Positions 51,871-61,812 are shown, counted from the first letter of the stretch. The stretch is DNA of 64,000 nucleotides from Roseateles sp. DAIF2 (GCF_015624425.1 NZ_CP049919.1:930001-994000), one strand, 5' to 3'. Numbers and translations: made by a program. Notes: generated by a model not told the origin, from the sequence alone.

Positions 51871-52530
51871 ATGAATTCAGCCGCCGCCCCCGTGCTGCCC
51901 GAGCTGGCGCTGAAGAAGGCGCCGACCCAGCCGCGCGCGATCGAGACCTACGAGCGCATCCTGGCGGCCTGTGCCGAGCTGCTGGGCGAGGTGGGCATCG
52001 AGCGGTTGTCGACCAATCTGGTGTGCCAGCGCGTCGGCATCTCGCCGCCGGCGCTCTACCAGTACTTCCCGAACAAGTACGCGCTGCTGCACGAGCTGGG
52101 CATGCGCCTGATGCTGGTGCAGAACGCGCTGCTGGAGCCCTGGGCCACGCCGGCGACGATGGCGCTGCCGGAGAAGCGCTTCGCGGCCAGCGTGGCGGAC
52201 ATCTTCTTGCAGACGGTGGCCCTGACCCGCGAGGTGCCGGCCGGCGTCTGGGTGACGCGCGCGCTGCGCGCCGTGCCCTCGCTGCAGCATGTGCGCAACC
52301 GCTCGCATGACCAGGTCACCGAGCTGCTGCTGGGCGCCTTCATGGGCGCGCATCCGGCCGCCGACCTGCTGCGCGCGCGGCTGAGCATCCGGCTCTCGAT
52401 CGACGCGCTCTACGCGGCGCAGGAGCTGCTGTTCGACGATCCGCAGCAGGACGCGCAAGCGGTGGCGCAGACCATGGCCGAGATGGTGGCCGGGCAGCTG
52501 ATGCGGCTGCGTCGCCGCGCCGCCGCTTAA
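51871..52530 (+). CDS. TetR/AcrR-family transcriptional regulator
   Basis: A 219-residue regulator. The N-terminal helix-turn-helix (about 28-75) is typical: ERILAACAELLGEVGIERLSTNLVCQRVGISPPALYQYFPNKYALLHEL. The C-terminal ligand-binding helices resemble no specific subfamily I can name. It is divergent from the TonB receptor operon (192 bp between the starts), so it probably represses that operon and itself in response to the imported compound. No clear palindrome was found in the shared region. Confidence 0.88.
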   Translation: MNSAAAPVLPELALKKAPTQPRAIETYERILAACAELLGEVGIERLSTNLVCQRVGISPPALYQYFPNKYALLHELGMRLMLVQNALLEPWATPATMALPEKRFAASVADIFLQTVALTREVPAGVWVTRALRAVPSLQHVRNRSHDQVTELLLGAFMGAHPAADLLRARLSIRLSIDALYAAQELLFDDPQQDAQAVAQTMAEMVAGQLMRLRRRAAA

Positions 52531-52534
52531 GGCT

Positions 52535-53464
52535 TCAGAAACCCCAGGCGAAGGGGTCCTCGGGCTGGAACACCAGGGTGGCGTCCAGGTTCACATGGGC
52601 GCGGCCGCGGATCGTCGGCAGGATGCTGCCGTTCTCGCCGGGCTGGTAGCTGGCTTCGAAGACGCTGCCGATCACGCTTTCCTGCCGCCAGAGCTGGCCG
52701 GGCGCGAGCTTGCCATCCGCGGCCAGGCAGGCCAGCTTGGCGCTGGTGCCGGTGCCGCAGGGGCTGCGGTCGTAGGCCTTGCCGGGGCAGAGCACGAAGT
52801 TGCGGCCCTGGTGGGCGGGATCCTGCGGCGGGCCCAGCAGCTCGATATGGTCGATCTCGGCGCCGTCGGCACCGCGGATGCCCTGCTCGCGCAGCGCCTG
52901 GCGCAGCGCCCAGGACAGCTCGGTCAGCGGCTCGATCCGGTCCGGCGCCAGCGCCAGGCCATGGTCCTCGCAGAGGAAAAACCAGTTGCCGCCCCAGGCC
53001 ACGTCGCCATGCAGGGTGCGCCCGCCCAGCCGCACCGGCACGCGGCGCGCCAGGCGGTAGGCCGGCACATTGGCGATCGCGACGCTGCCGTCCTCGAACA
53101 GGGTGGCTGCTATGCGGCCGACCGGCGTGTCGATGCGGTGCGCGCCGGGCCGGATGCGGCCCAGGTAGGCCAGGGTCGCGATCAGGCCGATGCTGCCATG
53201 GCCGCACATGCCGAGATAGCCGACGTTGTTGAAGAAGATCACGCCGGCCACGGCCTCCGGCGCCTCCGGCTCGCACAGCAGGGCGCCGACGATCACGTCG
53301 GAGCCGCGAGGCTCGTTGACAAGCGCGCGGCGCCAGGCGTCATGCTCGTCGCGCAGGCGCCGCAGCCGCTCGGCCATGGGGCCGCCGCCCAGGGCCGGAC
53401 CGCCGCTGACGATCACGCGGGTCGGCTCGCCGCCGGTGTGGGAGTCGATGATGCGGGTCGTCAC
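52535..53464 (-). CDS. 4-hydroxyproline 2-epimerase / proline racemase family enzyme
   Basis: A 309-residue protein that interconverts proline or 4-hydroxyproline epimerases without a cofactor. Both catalytic cysteines are present: C87 in GMCGHGSIG and C236 in [11 protein letters not shown], the Cys/Cys pair of true racemases and epimerases as opposed to the Ser/Cys or Thr dehydratases. D232 and the opening [12 protein letters not shown] also fit. 4-Hydroxyproline epimerase is the most common role in Burkholderiales. GTG start at 53,464 with AGGA 6 bases upstream. It follows the GntR gene by 7 bp, and no other hydroxyproline catabolic genes are in view. Confidence 0.88.
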   Translation of the reverse strand: MTTRIIDSHTGGEPTRVIVSGGPALGGGPMAERLRRLRDEHDAWRRALVNEPRGSDVIVGALLCEPEAPEAVAGVIFFNNVGYLGMCGHGSIGLIATLAYLGRIRPGAHRIDTPVGRIAATLFEDGSVAIANVPAYRLARRVPVRLGGRTLHGDVAWGGNWFFLCEDHGLALAPDRIEPLTELSWALRQALREQGIRGADGAEIDHIELLGPPQDPAHQGRNFVLCPGKAYDRSPCGTGTSAKLACLAADGKLAPGQLWRQESVIGSVFEASYQPGENGSILPTIRGRAHVNLDATLVFQPEDPFAWGF

Positions 53465-53471
53465 GTTGGTC

Positions 53472-54122
53472 CTATTCGATCACCGCCTGGGCGAACTGGC
53501 GCAGATAGTCCATCAGCGCATCGCTGGCCGCCGCGGCGCGCTCGCCGTCGCCGGCGGCGATGGCCTCGGCCAGTTGCAGATGGCGCTGCGCGCCCTGGCG
53601 GATGTCGCCCTGGTGCCGGTAGGCATACCAGAAGCGCCGGCACTGGATCACCATCGGCGCGATCGCGGCCACCGCGAAGGGGCTGCGGCAGGCGGCATGG
53701 TTGACCCGGTCCAGCGCCTGGTCGGCCTCCATATAGCCGGCCAGGTCCTCGCGCTCGCCGGCCGCGACCATGCTGCGCGCCTGGGCCAGCAGGGCCTCGC
53801 GCTGGTCCGGCGTGGCACGGCGGGCCGAGGTGGCGGCGATCAGGCGCTCCAGCACGCGGCGCGCCTCGATCAGGTCCAGGTGCTCGGCCAGCATCAGGTC
53901 GCCGACGCGCAGGCCGCGGCGCGGCAGCTGCACGATCAGGCCGTTCGAGACCAGGCGCATCAGCGCCTCGCGGGTCGGGGTGCGCCCCAGGCCGGTGCGT
54001 TCGATCAGCTCGGACTCGACGATCGGGGCGCCGGGCTTGAGCTGCAGGGTGGCGATCATGGTTTCCAGGGCGTCATAGGCCTGGTCGGCCACGCGGCGCT
54101 TGGGGTCGCTGGGTTCGGTCAT
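53472..54122 (-). CDS. GntR-family regulator (FCD type)
   Basis: A 216-residue regulator with an N-terminal winged helix (about 10-75, [26 protein letters not shown]) and a helical FCD ligand-binding domain (about 85-205) with the expected Asp/His metal-site residues in partly recognisable form. Encoded just upstream of the epimerase in the same direction, it probably controls that gene in response to hydroxyproline or a product. A 13-bp palindrome lies 20 bp upstream of its ATG. Confidence 0.88.
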   Translation of the reverse strand: MTEPSDPKRRVADQAYDALETMIATLQLKPGAPIVESELIERTGLGRTPTREALMRLVSNGLIVQLPRRGLRVGDLMLAEHLDLIEARRVLERLIAATSARRATPDQREALLAQARSMVAAGEREDLAGYMEADQALDRVNHAACRSPFAVAAIAPMVIQCRRFWYAYRHQGDIRQGAQRHLQLAEAIAAGDGERAAAASDALMDYLRQFAQAVIE

Positions 54123-54141
54123 GCCGCCATCATCGCAGGGC

Positions 54142-54154
54142 GGCCCATTGGGCC
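54142..54154. promoter_or_regulatory. 13-bp palindrome upstream of the GntR gene
   Basis: GGCCCA-T-TGGGCC lies 20 bp before the GntR start. AT-rich sequence follows (54,165-54,200), fitting the promoter for the GntR-epimerase pair. A candidate autoregulatory operator. Confidence 0.4.
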
Positions 54155-54380
54155 TTCCCTGTTTATCTTGTTAATATATTTGCAGAATATTTTTTGAAAT
54201 CCCACCTGTCAACCCCATCTGGGCCGGCGTGGCGTGCCGAGGCGGCGCTGCTGAACGGTGGCGAGGGGCCGCCGATCCTCCCGCAGGGCGGGCGCAGGGC
54301 CGCGGCCGGCGCCCTGGAGGCACATACAATCCGACGTTCTTCCGCCCGTCGCTGGGCGGCTTTCATCAAAGGATACCGAC

Positions 54381-54710
54381 GTGTTTATTTCCAACGCTTT
54401 TGCCCAGGCCGCGCCGGCCGCCACCGGCGGCACCGAGTCCAGCCTGCTGAGCATGCTGCCGCTGGTGCTGATGTTCGTGGTGCTGTACTTCGTGATGATC
54501 CGGCCGCAGATGAAGCGCCAGAAGGAGCACAAGGCCATGATCGAAGCGCTGGCCAAGGGCGACGAGATCGTCACCGCCGGCGGCCTGCTGGGCAAGGTGG
54601 CCAAGCTCGGCGAGAGCTTCGTGACTCTGGAAGTGGCCTCCGGCGTGGAGATCCAGGTGCAGCGCTCGGCCGTGGTGCAGGTGCTGCCCAAGGGCACGGT
54701 CGCCAAGTAA
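54381..54710 (+). CDS. yajC: Sec translocon accessory protein YajC
   Basis: A 109-residue inner-membrane protein: a short N-terminus (FISNAFAQAAPAAT), one transmembrane helix (about 23-42, SMLPLVLMFVVLYFVMIRP) and the conserved cytosolic domain QMKRQKEHKAMIEALAKGDEIVTAGGLLGKV. It binds SecDF-SecYEG. The start is GTG at 54,381 with AAGGA 7 bases upstream; longer in-frame starts have no family similarity. It leads yajC-secD-secF. The queA-tgt genes that usually precede it in this order of bacteria are absent here, replaced by the epimerase and GntR pair. Confidence 0.93.
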   Translation: MFISNAFAQAAPAATGGTESSLLSMLPLVLMFVVLYFVMIRPQMKRQKEHKAMIEALAKGDEIVTAGGLLGKVAKLGESFVTLEVASGVEIQVQRSAVVQVLPKGTVAK

Positions 54711-54827
54711 GCGGCGGCCGCCGCTCGCTCCACCGAGACCCCGGGCGCGTCGCCGCGCCCCCTTCGCCCGGCGCCATGTCCCATGGTGCCGGGTTTGTTT
54801 CAGGCGCAGGCCTCAGAGGATGTCCTC

Positions 54828-56702
54828 ATGAACCGTTACCCGCTGTGGAAGTACGCGATGCTGATCGTCGCGCTGCTGATCGGCACCATCTACACGCTGC
54901 CCAATTTCTTCGGTGAAGCCCCGGCCGTCCAGGTCTCGAGCGGCAAGGTCACCGTCAAGGTGGACAGCGCCATGGTGGGCCGGGTCGAGCAGGCGCTGAA
55001 GACGGCCGAGATCAAGGCCGACTTCGTGCAGTTCGACGGCAGCTCGGTGAAGGCGCGTTTCGCCGACACCGACACGCAGATGAAGGCCAAGGACGTGATC
55101 GCCAAGGCGGTCAATGCCGATCCGGCCGATCCGAGCTACATCGTGGCGCTGAACCTGCTGTCGCGCTCGCCGCAATGGCTGGCCAAGCTCTATGCCTTCC
55201 CGATGTACCTGGGCCTGGACCTGCGCGGTGGCGTGCATTTCCTGATGCAGGTCGACATGAAGGCGGCGCTGACCAAGAAGGCCGAGGCGCTGACCGGGGA
55301 CGTGCGCAGCCTGCTGCGCGACAAGAACATCCGCCATGCCGGCATCAGCCGGGATGGCAACAGCGTGGTGGTCGCCTTCCGCGACGTCGAGGCGCGCGAG
55401 AGCGCGCGCCGCCTGCTGACCGATTCGATGGCGGACGTGCAATGGCTGCCGGGCAGCGGCGCCGAGCCGAGCCTGGTCGGCAGCCTGAAGCCGCAGTCGC
55501 TGGTGGCGGTGCAGGAAGCGGCGCTGAAGCAGAACATCACCACCCTGCACAACCGCGTCAACGAGCTGGGCACGACCGAGCCGGTGATCCAGCAGTCGGG
55601 CCTGGACCGCATCGTCGTGCAACTGCCCGGCGTGCAGGACACGGCCCGCGCCAAGGACATCATCGGCCGCACCGCGACGCTGGAGCTGCGCATGGTGGAC
55701 GACAGCACCGAGGCCCAGGCCGCGCTGTCGGGCGCCGCCCCGGTGCCCTTCGGCACCGAGCGCTACATGGACCGCGGCTTCGGCCCGATCATCGTCAAGC
55801 GCCAGGTGGTGCTGACCGGTGACAACCTGAACGACGCGCAGGCCGGTTTCGACGAGAACCACAACCCCTCCGTCAACCTGACCGTGGACGCCAAGGGCGC
55901 CCGCATCATGAAGGAGGTCTCGCGCGAGAACATCGGCAAGCGCATGGCCATCATCCTGTTCGAGAAGGGCAAGGGCGAGGTCGTGACCGCGCCGCGCATC
56001 AACTCGGAACTGGGCAACCGCTTCCAGATCACCGGTGCGATGAGCACGCAGGAAGCCAACGACACCGCGCTGCTGCTGCGCGCCGGTTCGCTGGCCGCGC
56101 CGATGGAGATCATCGAGGAACGCACGATCGGCCCGAGTCTGGGCGCCGAGAACATCGCCAAGGGCATCGCCTCGGTGACCTGGGGCTTTGTCGCCGTGGC
56201 GATCTTCATGTGCATCTACTACATGCTGTTCGGCCTGTTCTCCTCGCTGGCGCTGGGCTTCAACCTGCTGCTGCTGATGGCCCTGCTGTCGATGCTGCAG
56301 GCCACGATGAGCCTGCCCGGCATCGCCGCGATGGCGCTGGCGCTGGGCATGGCGATCGACTCGAACGTGCTGATCAACGAGCGCATCCGCGAGGAGCTGC
56401 GCAACGGCGCCAGCCCGCAGGCGGCGATCCACGCCGGCTACGAGCGCGCCTTCGCGACCATCCTGGACTCCAACGTGACCACGCTGATCGCCGGCGTCGC
56501 GCTGCTGGCCTTCGGTTCGGGCCCGATCAAGGGCTTCGCGGTGGTGCATTGCCTGGGCATCCTGACCTCGCTGTTCTCGTCGGTCGTGTTCTCGCGCGCG
56601 CTGGTGAATCTGTGGTACGGCCGCCAGAAGAAGCTGAAGTCGCTGGCGATCGGCCAGGTCTGGAGGCCCGAGCCCGAGGCCGACGTGCCCGGCAAGGCCT
56701 GA
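54828..56702 (+). CDS. secD: Protein translocase subunit SecD
   Basis: A 624-residue inner-membrane subunit that uses the proton-motive force to pull secreted proteins out of the translocon. One N-terminal helix (about 8-27), the conserved D1 motif LGLDLRGGVHFLMQVD, the large periplasmic P1 region (about 30-440) and five C-terminal helices with AMALALGMAIDSNVLINERIREE, the proton-path motif. ATG at 54,828 has AGAGGA 7 bases upstream. It is followed 15 bp later by secF. Confidence 0.96.
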   Translation: MNRYPLWKYAMLIVALLIGTIYTLPNFFGEAPAVQVSSGKVTVKVDSAMVGRVEQALKTAEIKADFVQFDGSSVKARFADTDTQMKAKDVIAKAVNADPADPSYIVALNLLSRSPQWLAKLYAFPMYLGLDLRGGVHFLMQVDMKAALTKKAEALTGDVRSLLRDKNIRHAGISRDGNSVVVAFRDVEARESARRLLTDSMADVQWLPGSGAEPSLVGSLKPQSLVAVQEAALKQNITTLHNRVNELGTTEPVIQQSGLDRIVVQLPGVQDTARAKDIIGRTATLELRMVDDSTEAQAALSGAAPVPFGTERYMDRGFGPIIVKRQVVLTGDNLNDAQAGFDENHNPSVNLTVDAKGARIMKEVSRENIGKRMAIILFEKGKGEVVTAPRINSELGNRFQITGAMSTQEANDTALLLRAGSLAAPMEIIEERTIGPSLGAENIAKGIASVTWGFVAVAIFMCIYYMLFGLFSSLALGFNLLLLMALLSMLQATMSLPGIAAMALALGMAIDSNVLINERIREELRNGASPQAAIHAGYERAFATILDSNVTTLIAGVALLAFGSGPIKGFAVVHCLGILTSLFSSVVFSRALVNLWYGRQKKLKSLAIGQVWRPEPEADVPGKA

Positions 56703-56717
56703 GGAGGATCAAGAGTC

Positions 56718-57764
56718 ATGGAACTGTTCCGCATCAAACGGGATATCCCGTTCATGAAGCACGCGTTGATCTTCAACGCGATCTCGTTTCTCACCTTCGC
56801 CGTGGCCGTGTTCTTCCTGGTCACGCGCGGCCTGCATTTCTCGATCGAGTTCACCGGCGGTACGGTGATCGAGGTCGAGACCCCGGCCGCGGCCGACACC
56901 GAGAAGATCCGCCATACCGTCGAGAAGATGGGCTTCGGCGAGATCCAGGTGCAGAACTTCGGCAGCTCGCGCGACGTGATGATCCGCCTGCCGGTGCGCG
57001 AGGGCGAGAAGCAGACCGAGGTGGTCGACAAGGTGTTCGCCGCGCTGTGCACGGCCGAATCCGGCACCGTCAGCCGCCACCAGCAGATCACCGACAAGGG
57101 CGAGTCGATCAGCAAGCAGATCTGCAACAGCAGCGCCGCCGACGGCTCGAAGGTCGAACCGATCAAGCTCTCGCGCTCCGAGGTGGTCGGCCCCGCGGTC
57201 GGCGCGGAGCTGGCCTGGGACGCCGCCAAGGCCTTGGGCTTCACGATCCTGGGCATCGTGATCTACCTGGCGATCCGCTTCGAGTGGAAATTCGGCGTGG
57301 CCGGCATCATCGCCAACCTGCACGACATCGTCATCATCCTGGGCTTCTTCGCCTACTTCCAGTGGGAGTTCTCGCTGGCGGTGCTGGCGGCCGTGCTGGC
57401 GGTGCTGGGCTATTCGGTCAATGAGTCGGTGGTGATCTTCGACCGGGTGCGCGAGGCCTTCCGCAAGTACCGCAAGCTCAACACGCATGAGGTGATCGAC
57501 CACGCGATCACCTCGACGATGAGCCGCACCATCATCACCCACGGCTCGACCCAGCTGGTGGTGCTGTCGATGCTGATCTTCGGCGGCCCCACGCTGCACT
57601 ACTTCGCGATGGCGCTGACGATCGGCATCTGCTTCGGCATCTACTCATCGGTATTCGTCGCCGCGGCGCTAGCGATGTGGCTGGGCGTCAAGCGCGAGGA
57701 CCTGATCAAGGGTCCGGCCAACAAGGAAGACCCGGACGACCCCAACGCTGGCGCGGTGGTGTAG
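56718..57764 (+). CDS. secF: Protein translocase subunit SecF
   Basis: A 348-residue partner of SecD with the GG motif region FSIEFTGGTVIEVE, six helices and the SecF core LGYSVNESVVIFDRVREAFR. The periplasmic part has a Cys-containing stretch (about 112-140, CTAESGTVSRHQQ to QICNSS) that makes it somewhat longer than the usual 310-325 residues. GGAGG lies upstream of the ATG. It is the last gene of the yajC-secD-secF operon. Confidence 0.96.
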   Translation: MELFRIKRDIPFMKHALIFNAISFLTFAVAVFFLVTRGLHFSIEFTGGTVIEVETPAAADTEKIRHTVEKMGFGEIQVQNFGSSRDVMIRLPVREGEKQTEVVDKVFAALCTAESGTVSRHQQITDKGESISKQICNSSAADGSKVEPIKLSRSEVVGPAVGAELAWDAAKALGFTILGIVIYLAIRFEWKFGVAGIIANLHDIVIILGFFAYFQWEFSLAVLAAVLAVLGYSVNESVVIFDRVREAFRKYRKLNTHEVIDHAITSTMSRTIITHGSTQLVVLSMLIFGGPTLHYFAMALTIGICFGIYSSVFVAAALAMWLGVKREDLIKGPANKEDPDDPNAGAVV

Positions 57765-57805
57765 TAGAGTCATTTGCAAGTTCGTAACCGCCTGACAACG
57801 CCTCC

Positions 57806-60157
57806 ATGACCGCCGCCCGCAACCAAGCCCTGGCTTCGCAAGCGCGGCGTGTGTATCTGGAGGCCCTGGTGCGCGGCCTGGCACAGGTCGGCAGCACCCT
57901 GAACGAGGCCGCCCAGCAACTGCTGCTGCTGCCGGCCGAGCATGCGGTGGCGGTAGCGCGGCGCGACGGCGTGGCGGCCTGGACGCGTCACGGCTCGGCC
58001 TGGCTGACCGGTTATATCGGCGGCCTGCGCCACGCGGCGGTCTACGGCCTGTCCGAGACGCGCAGCGGCCAGTCGATCGGCAGCACCGCGCCCGGCGCGC
58101 TGTCGCTGGTCGACGACGACACGATCGAGCGCGAGATCATTGGCTCGCGCCTGGCGCTGGCGATGATGGACCGCGCCTCCTGGGAGTTCACCGACCTGCG
58201 CACCCGCATGCACGAGCTGGAGGGGCATGAGGAGCTGAACGCCCACGACCTGCTGCGCGCCCATGTGGTGGCCAGCCTGGCGCTCGATGCCTGGTACCGC
58301 AGCGGCCTCTCGTCCTCCGAGTGGCAGATGCTCAAGAGCACCCTGCACACCGAGTTCGCGCTGCTGCTGGGTGAGGCCTATCACGAGACCAACCGCTGGC
58401 TGATCGAGCAGGGCGTGATGCCCGATGTCGATCTGCGGCCCTTCATCCGCCGCGCCGCCGGCGCGGTGACCGGCCGCGGCCAGCCGGAGGCCGCCGCCGC
58501 GCCTGCGGCCGCGCCCAGCGACACGCCCTATATGGCGCGCCAGGTGGCGCAGGCCGAGGCGCAGCGCAGCCATGCCGGCAACGCCGCCGAGGAGGTGATG
58601 CAGCTGCTGCAGCGCGTCGTCAGCCGCCAGGTGCCGGGCTTCGGCGGTGCGCCGGCCGCCGCCGCGCCGCGCGCCACCGTGCGCAGCTCGCTGCAGGGGG
58701 GGCTGCAGGCCCATGCGCCGACCGTGCCGCTGCCGAGCCTGCCCAGCCTGCACCAGGCCAGCTCGCCGCGCCTGGCTGCGGCGATCAATCATGCACAGGA
58801 GGCCCTGCAGCGCCGCAGCGCCGCCGCGGTCGCGGCCGATGTCGAGCTGCCGCCGCTGCAGCAGCTGGAGGAGATCAAGGCGCGCAGCCAGGCCTTCAAG
58901 CAGGTGCTGAAGCAGGCCGCGGATTCGCCGGCCGAACGCGCGACGATCGAGATCGTCGCGCTGCTGTTCCAGAGCATCCTGCAGGAGGAGCGCATCCCGG
59001 CCTCGGTGCGGGTCTGGTTCGCGCGGCTGCAGATGCCGGTGCTGCGCGTCGCGGTCAGCGAGCCCGATTTCTTCGCCGCCGCCGACCATCCGGCGCGCGC
59101 GCTGATCGACCGCATGGGGGCCTGCGTGATGGGCTTCAACACCCAGGCCGGCAGCGGCGTCGGCGACGCGCTGGAGCGCGAGATCAAGCGCATCGTGCAG
59201 GTGGTCGAGGCCTATCCCGACACCGGCCGGCGCGTGTTCCAGACCGTGCTGACCGAGTTCGAGAAGTTCCTTGATCATTACTTCGAGAACGAGAACCAGG
59301 CCTCGATGAAGGGCGTCTCGCTGGCTCAGCAGGTCGAGCAGCGCGAGACCCTGGCGATCCAGTACACGATCGAGCTGCGCAAGATGCTCAACGAGGTGCC
59401 GGTGCAGGACGGGGTGCGCGAGTTCCTGTTCCATGTCTGGGCCGATGTGCTGGCGGTCACCGCGGTGCGCGCCGGCGCGCAGTCGGAGGAGACCAAGGCG
59501 ATGAAGCGCGCCGCGGCCGACCTGATCTGGTCGGCCAGCGCCAAGGTCTCGCGCGAGGAGCGCGCCGAGGTGATCCGTCGCCTGCCGCCGCTCTTGAAGA
59601 CCCTGCGCGACGGCATGGACCACGCGGGCGTCTCGGCCGCCAAGCAGGACGAGCAGATCCGCGCGCTCAACAACTCGCTGGCGGCGGCCTTCACGGCCAA
59701 GACCGCGACCATCCCGCGCGAGCGCCTGGACGAGCTGATGGATCAACTGCAGGCGCTGGAGGCGCTGCTGCCCGAGGGCGGGCTGGAGATCAACGAATCG
59801 CTGGTGCGCGACCTCTCGGGCCACGAGAGCGAGGACCTGGAGGTGGTGGCCGAGGGCGGCTCCGCGCCGACCCCGGCGATGCTGGCCTGGGCCAAGGAGC
59901 TGCAGGTCGGCGGCTGGTACATGCTGGACTATCGCGGCCGCAACGAGGCGGTGCAGCTGGCCTGGCGCGGCATGCGCCACCAGTTGACCCTGTTCGTCTC
60001 GCCCAAGGGGCGCGGTGTGCTGTTCCAGCTGAGCCGCCTGGCGGCCTTCCTGCAGGCGGGCCTGCTGCTGCCGGCCCAGGACGAGGCGCTGACCGTCAAG
60101 GCCACGCGCAACGCGCTGGCCAAGCTGGACGTCGATCCGAACCGCTTGTTGAACTGA
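57806..60157 (+). CDS. DUF1631 family protein
   Basis: A 783-residue soluble, mainly helical protein. The motifs VWFARLQMPVLRVAVSEPDFFAAADHPARALIDRMG and WYMLDYRGRNEAVQLAWRG are characteristic of DUF1631, found throughout Betaproteobacteria and some Gammaproteobacteria. The C-terminal stretch resembles a PilZ-like beta barrel. Function is unknown; a link to cyclic-di-GMP is suggested only by that resemblance. It lies 41 bp after secF but is probably separately expressed, and is convergent with smg across a shared terminator. Confidence 0.88.
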   Translation: MTAARNQALASQARRVYLEALVRGLAQVGSTLNEAAQQLLLLPAEHAVAVARRDGVAAWTRHGSAWLTGYIGGLRHAAVYGLSETRSGQSIGSTAPGALSLVDDDTIEREIIGSRLALAMMDRASWEFTDLRTRMHELEGHEELNAHDLLRAHVVASLALDAWYRSGLSSSEWQMLKSTLHTEFALLLGEAYHETNRWLIEQGVMPDVDLRPFIRRAAGAVTGRGQPEAAAAPAAAPSDTPYMARQVAQAEAQRSHAGNAAEEVMQLLQRVVSRQVPGFGGAPAAAAPRATVRSSLQGGLQAHAPTVPLPSLPSLHQASSPRLAAAINHAQEALQRRSAAAVAADVELPPLQQLEEIKARSQAFKQVLKQAADSPAERATIEIVALLFQSILQEERIPASVRVWFARLQMPVLRVAVSEPDFFAAADHPARALIDRMGACVMGFNTQAGSGVGDALEREIKRIVQVVEAYPDTGRRVFQTVLTEFEKFLDHYFENENQASMKGVSLAQQVEQRETLAIQYTIELRKMLNEVPVQDGVREFLFHVWADVLAVTAVRAGAQSEETKAMKRAAADLIWSASAKVSREERAEVIRRLPPLLKTLRDGMDHAGVSAAKQDEQIRALNNSLAAAFTAKTATIPRERLDELMDQLQALEALLPEGGLEINESLVRDLSGHESEDLEVVAEGGSAPTPAMLAWAKELQVGGWYMLDYRGRNEAVQLAWRGMRHQLTLFVSPKGRGVLFQLSRLAAFLQAGLLLPAQDEALTVKATRNALAKLDVDPNRLLN

Positions 60158-60172
60158 TCCTCAGTGGATCAG
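60154..60172. terminator. Bidirectional terminator between DUF1631 and smg
   Basis: CTGATCC, loop TCAGT, GGATCAG: a perfect 7-bp stem. The DUF1631 stop lies in the left arm and the smg stop in the loop, so one hairpin can end transcription from both sides. Confidence 0.5.
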
Positions 60173-60613
60173 GCGATCCTCGGGGGCGACGAAGAGTTCG
60201 TCCAGGATCAGCGCGTCGGGCTCCTCGCCCAGGCTCCAGAACACCATCAGCACGATGATCTTCAGGTCCTCGAGGTCCATCGGCGCGCCGGGGATGGCCA
60301 TCGCGCGGTCGATCACCATCTCGCGCATCGGCGGCGGCAGCACGCCGGCCGATTCCAGGAAGCTGACGAAGCCCACCGAGGGCTCGCCCAGGTGGTCCAG
60401 CTCGTCCTTGGAATAGACGCGCAGGCTCAGCTTGCCCTGCTCGCCCTGGTAGCTCTGGGCCGCGACGGCCAGGCCGTCCAGCCAGGACAGGGCCTCCTGG
60501 ATTTCGTCGCGTTCGAAGCCGACGGCCGACAATTTGCGGGTCAGCTGGGCATGGTCCGGGCAGGCGTCCGGGCGCCAATAGGTTTCGTAGAGATAGACCA
60601 GCACGTCGAACAT
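60161..60613 (-). CDS. smg: Smg family protein (DUF494)
   Basis: A 150-residue acidic protein: MFDVLVYLYETYW, then LSAVGFERDEIQEALSWL, and the C-terminal EDLKIIVLMVFWSLGEEPDALILDELF, all standard for Smg, which is encoded beside dprA in most Beta- and Gammaproteobacteria. Role unknown. The ATG at 60,613 gives the normal length; a longer frame runs into the end of dprA. It follows dprA by 73 bp on the same strand. Confidence 0.93.
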   Translation of the reverse strand: MFDVLVYLYETYWRPDACPDHAQLTRKLSAVGFERDEIQEALSWLDGLAVAAQSYQGEQGKLSLRVYSKDELDHLGEPSVGFVSFLESAGVLPPPMREMVIDRAMAIPGAPMDLEDLKIIVLMVFWSLGEEPDALILDELFVAPEDRLIH

Positions 60614-60686
60614 GCGGGCACTATAACCCAGGCCTAAAACCCGGGGCCGGCCATCAGGCGCTCGAAAACCCCGCTGTTCGGGCCCC

Positions 60687-61796
60687 TTAGGCGCCTCGGC
60701 GGCGCTGGAACAGCTGGCCCGGCAGCCGGGCAATTTCGCCCGCCAGCTCAAGCTCCAGCAGCAGTGCGCTGAGCTGGCCGGTGGGCCAGCCGCCGCGCGC
60801 CTGCAGCGCGTCCAGCCCGACCGGGTCGTAGCCCATCGCCGCCAGCAGCGCCGCGGCCGGATCGTCCTGTGCGGTCTCGATGGGGGCGTGGGGCGGGGCG
60901 GGCAGCGGCGCGGCCGGGCGCTGCAGCTCCTCCAGCACGTCCTGCGCGGTCTCGACCAGCTTGGCGCCCTCGCGCAGCAGGGCGTGGCAGCCGCGGCTTT
61001 GCGGCGCGTGGATCGAGCCAGGGATCGCGAACACCTCGCGCCCGGCCTCGGCGGCCAGCCTTGCGGTGATCAGCGAGCCGGACTTCAGGGTCGCCTCGAC
61101 CACCAGGCAGCCGCTCGCCAGCCCGGCGATGATGCGGTTGCGGCGCGGGAAGTTGGCCGACAGCGGCGGCATGCCCAGCGGGTACTCGCTGATCAGCAGG
61201 CCGCGCTCGGCGACGCGCCCGGCCAGCGCCCGGTGCGCCGGCGGGTAGAGCTGGTCCAGCCCGCTGCCCAGCACCGCGATCGTGCCGCCGGCGGTCTCCA
61301 GCGCGCCCTCGTGGGCCGCGCCGTCGATGCCCAGGGCCAGACCGGAGACGATGGTCAGGCCGCTCTCGCCCAGGGCGCGGCCGAGGCGCAGGGCGTTGTC
61401 GCGGCCTTGCGGGGTCGGGCTGCGGCTGCCGACCATGGCCAGGGCCTGGCGGCCCAGCAGCTCGGCGCGGCCCCAGAGATAGAGCAGGGTGGGCGGATCG
61501 GCGGTCTGCAGCAGCGCGGCCGGATAGTCCGCATCGGCCAGGGTCAGCAGGCGCCGCCCCGGCGCGGCCGCCAGCCAGGATTTGGTGGCGGCCAGCAGGG
61601 CCTCGAAACCCTCGGGCGGACGGGTCAGCAGCGCGCGCTGCGGCTCCCTCAGCAGGCTCAGCAACGCGGCGGCGGGGGCCTCGAAGATGGCGCCCGGGGA
61701 ACCGAGCGCCGCCAGCAGCCGGCGCTGCGCGCTGTTGCTGAGGCCCGGTGTGTGAACCAGGCGCAGCCAGGCGGCCAGTTCGTCGCTGCGCTCCAT
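60687..61796 (-). CDS. dprA: DNA-processing protein DprA
   Basis: A 369-residue protein that loads RecA on incoming single-stranded DNA in transformation. N-terminal SAM-like helices (about 1-60), then the Rossmann-type DprA core with VGSRSPTPQGRD, IVSGLALGIDGAAHEGAL, YPLGMPPLSANFPRRNRIIAGLA and EATLKSGSLITARLA. A C-terminal winged-helix domain (about 305-365) follows. All key motifs are intact. It lies 16 bp downstream of the LysM gene on the same strand. Confidence 0.96.
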   Translation of the reverse strand: MERSDELAAWLRLVHTPGLSNSAQRRLLAALGSPGAIFEAPAAALLSLLREPQRALLTRPPEGFEALLAATKSWLAAAPGRRLLTLADADYPAALLQTADPPTLLYLWGRAELLGRQALAMVGSRSPTPQGRDNALRLGRALGESGLTIVSGLALGIDGAAHEGALETAGGTIAVLGSGLDQLYPPAHRALAGRVAERGLLISEYPLGMPPLSANFPRRNRIIAGLASGCLVVEATLKSGSLITARLAAEAGREVFAIPGSIHAPQSRGCHALLREGAKLVETAQDVLEELQRPAAPLPAPPHAPIETAQDDPAAALLAAMGYDPVGLDALQARGGWPTGQLSALLLELELAGEIARLPGQLFQRRRGA

Positions 61797-61812
61797 GGCA
61801 GCGCCCCGGGTC

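Noticed and set aside
57770..59980. A 736-codon minus-strand frame opposite the DUF1631 gene
   Set aside because: His/Leu/Gln/Gly-rich shadow with no family features; the plus strand has the conserved protein.
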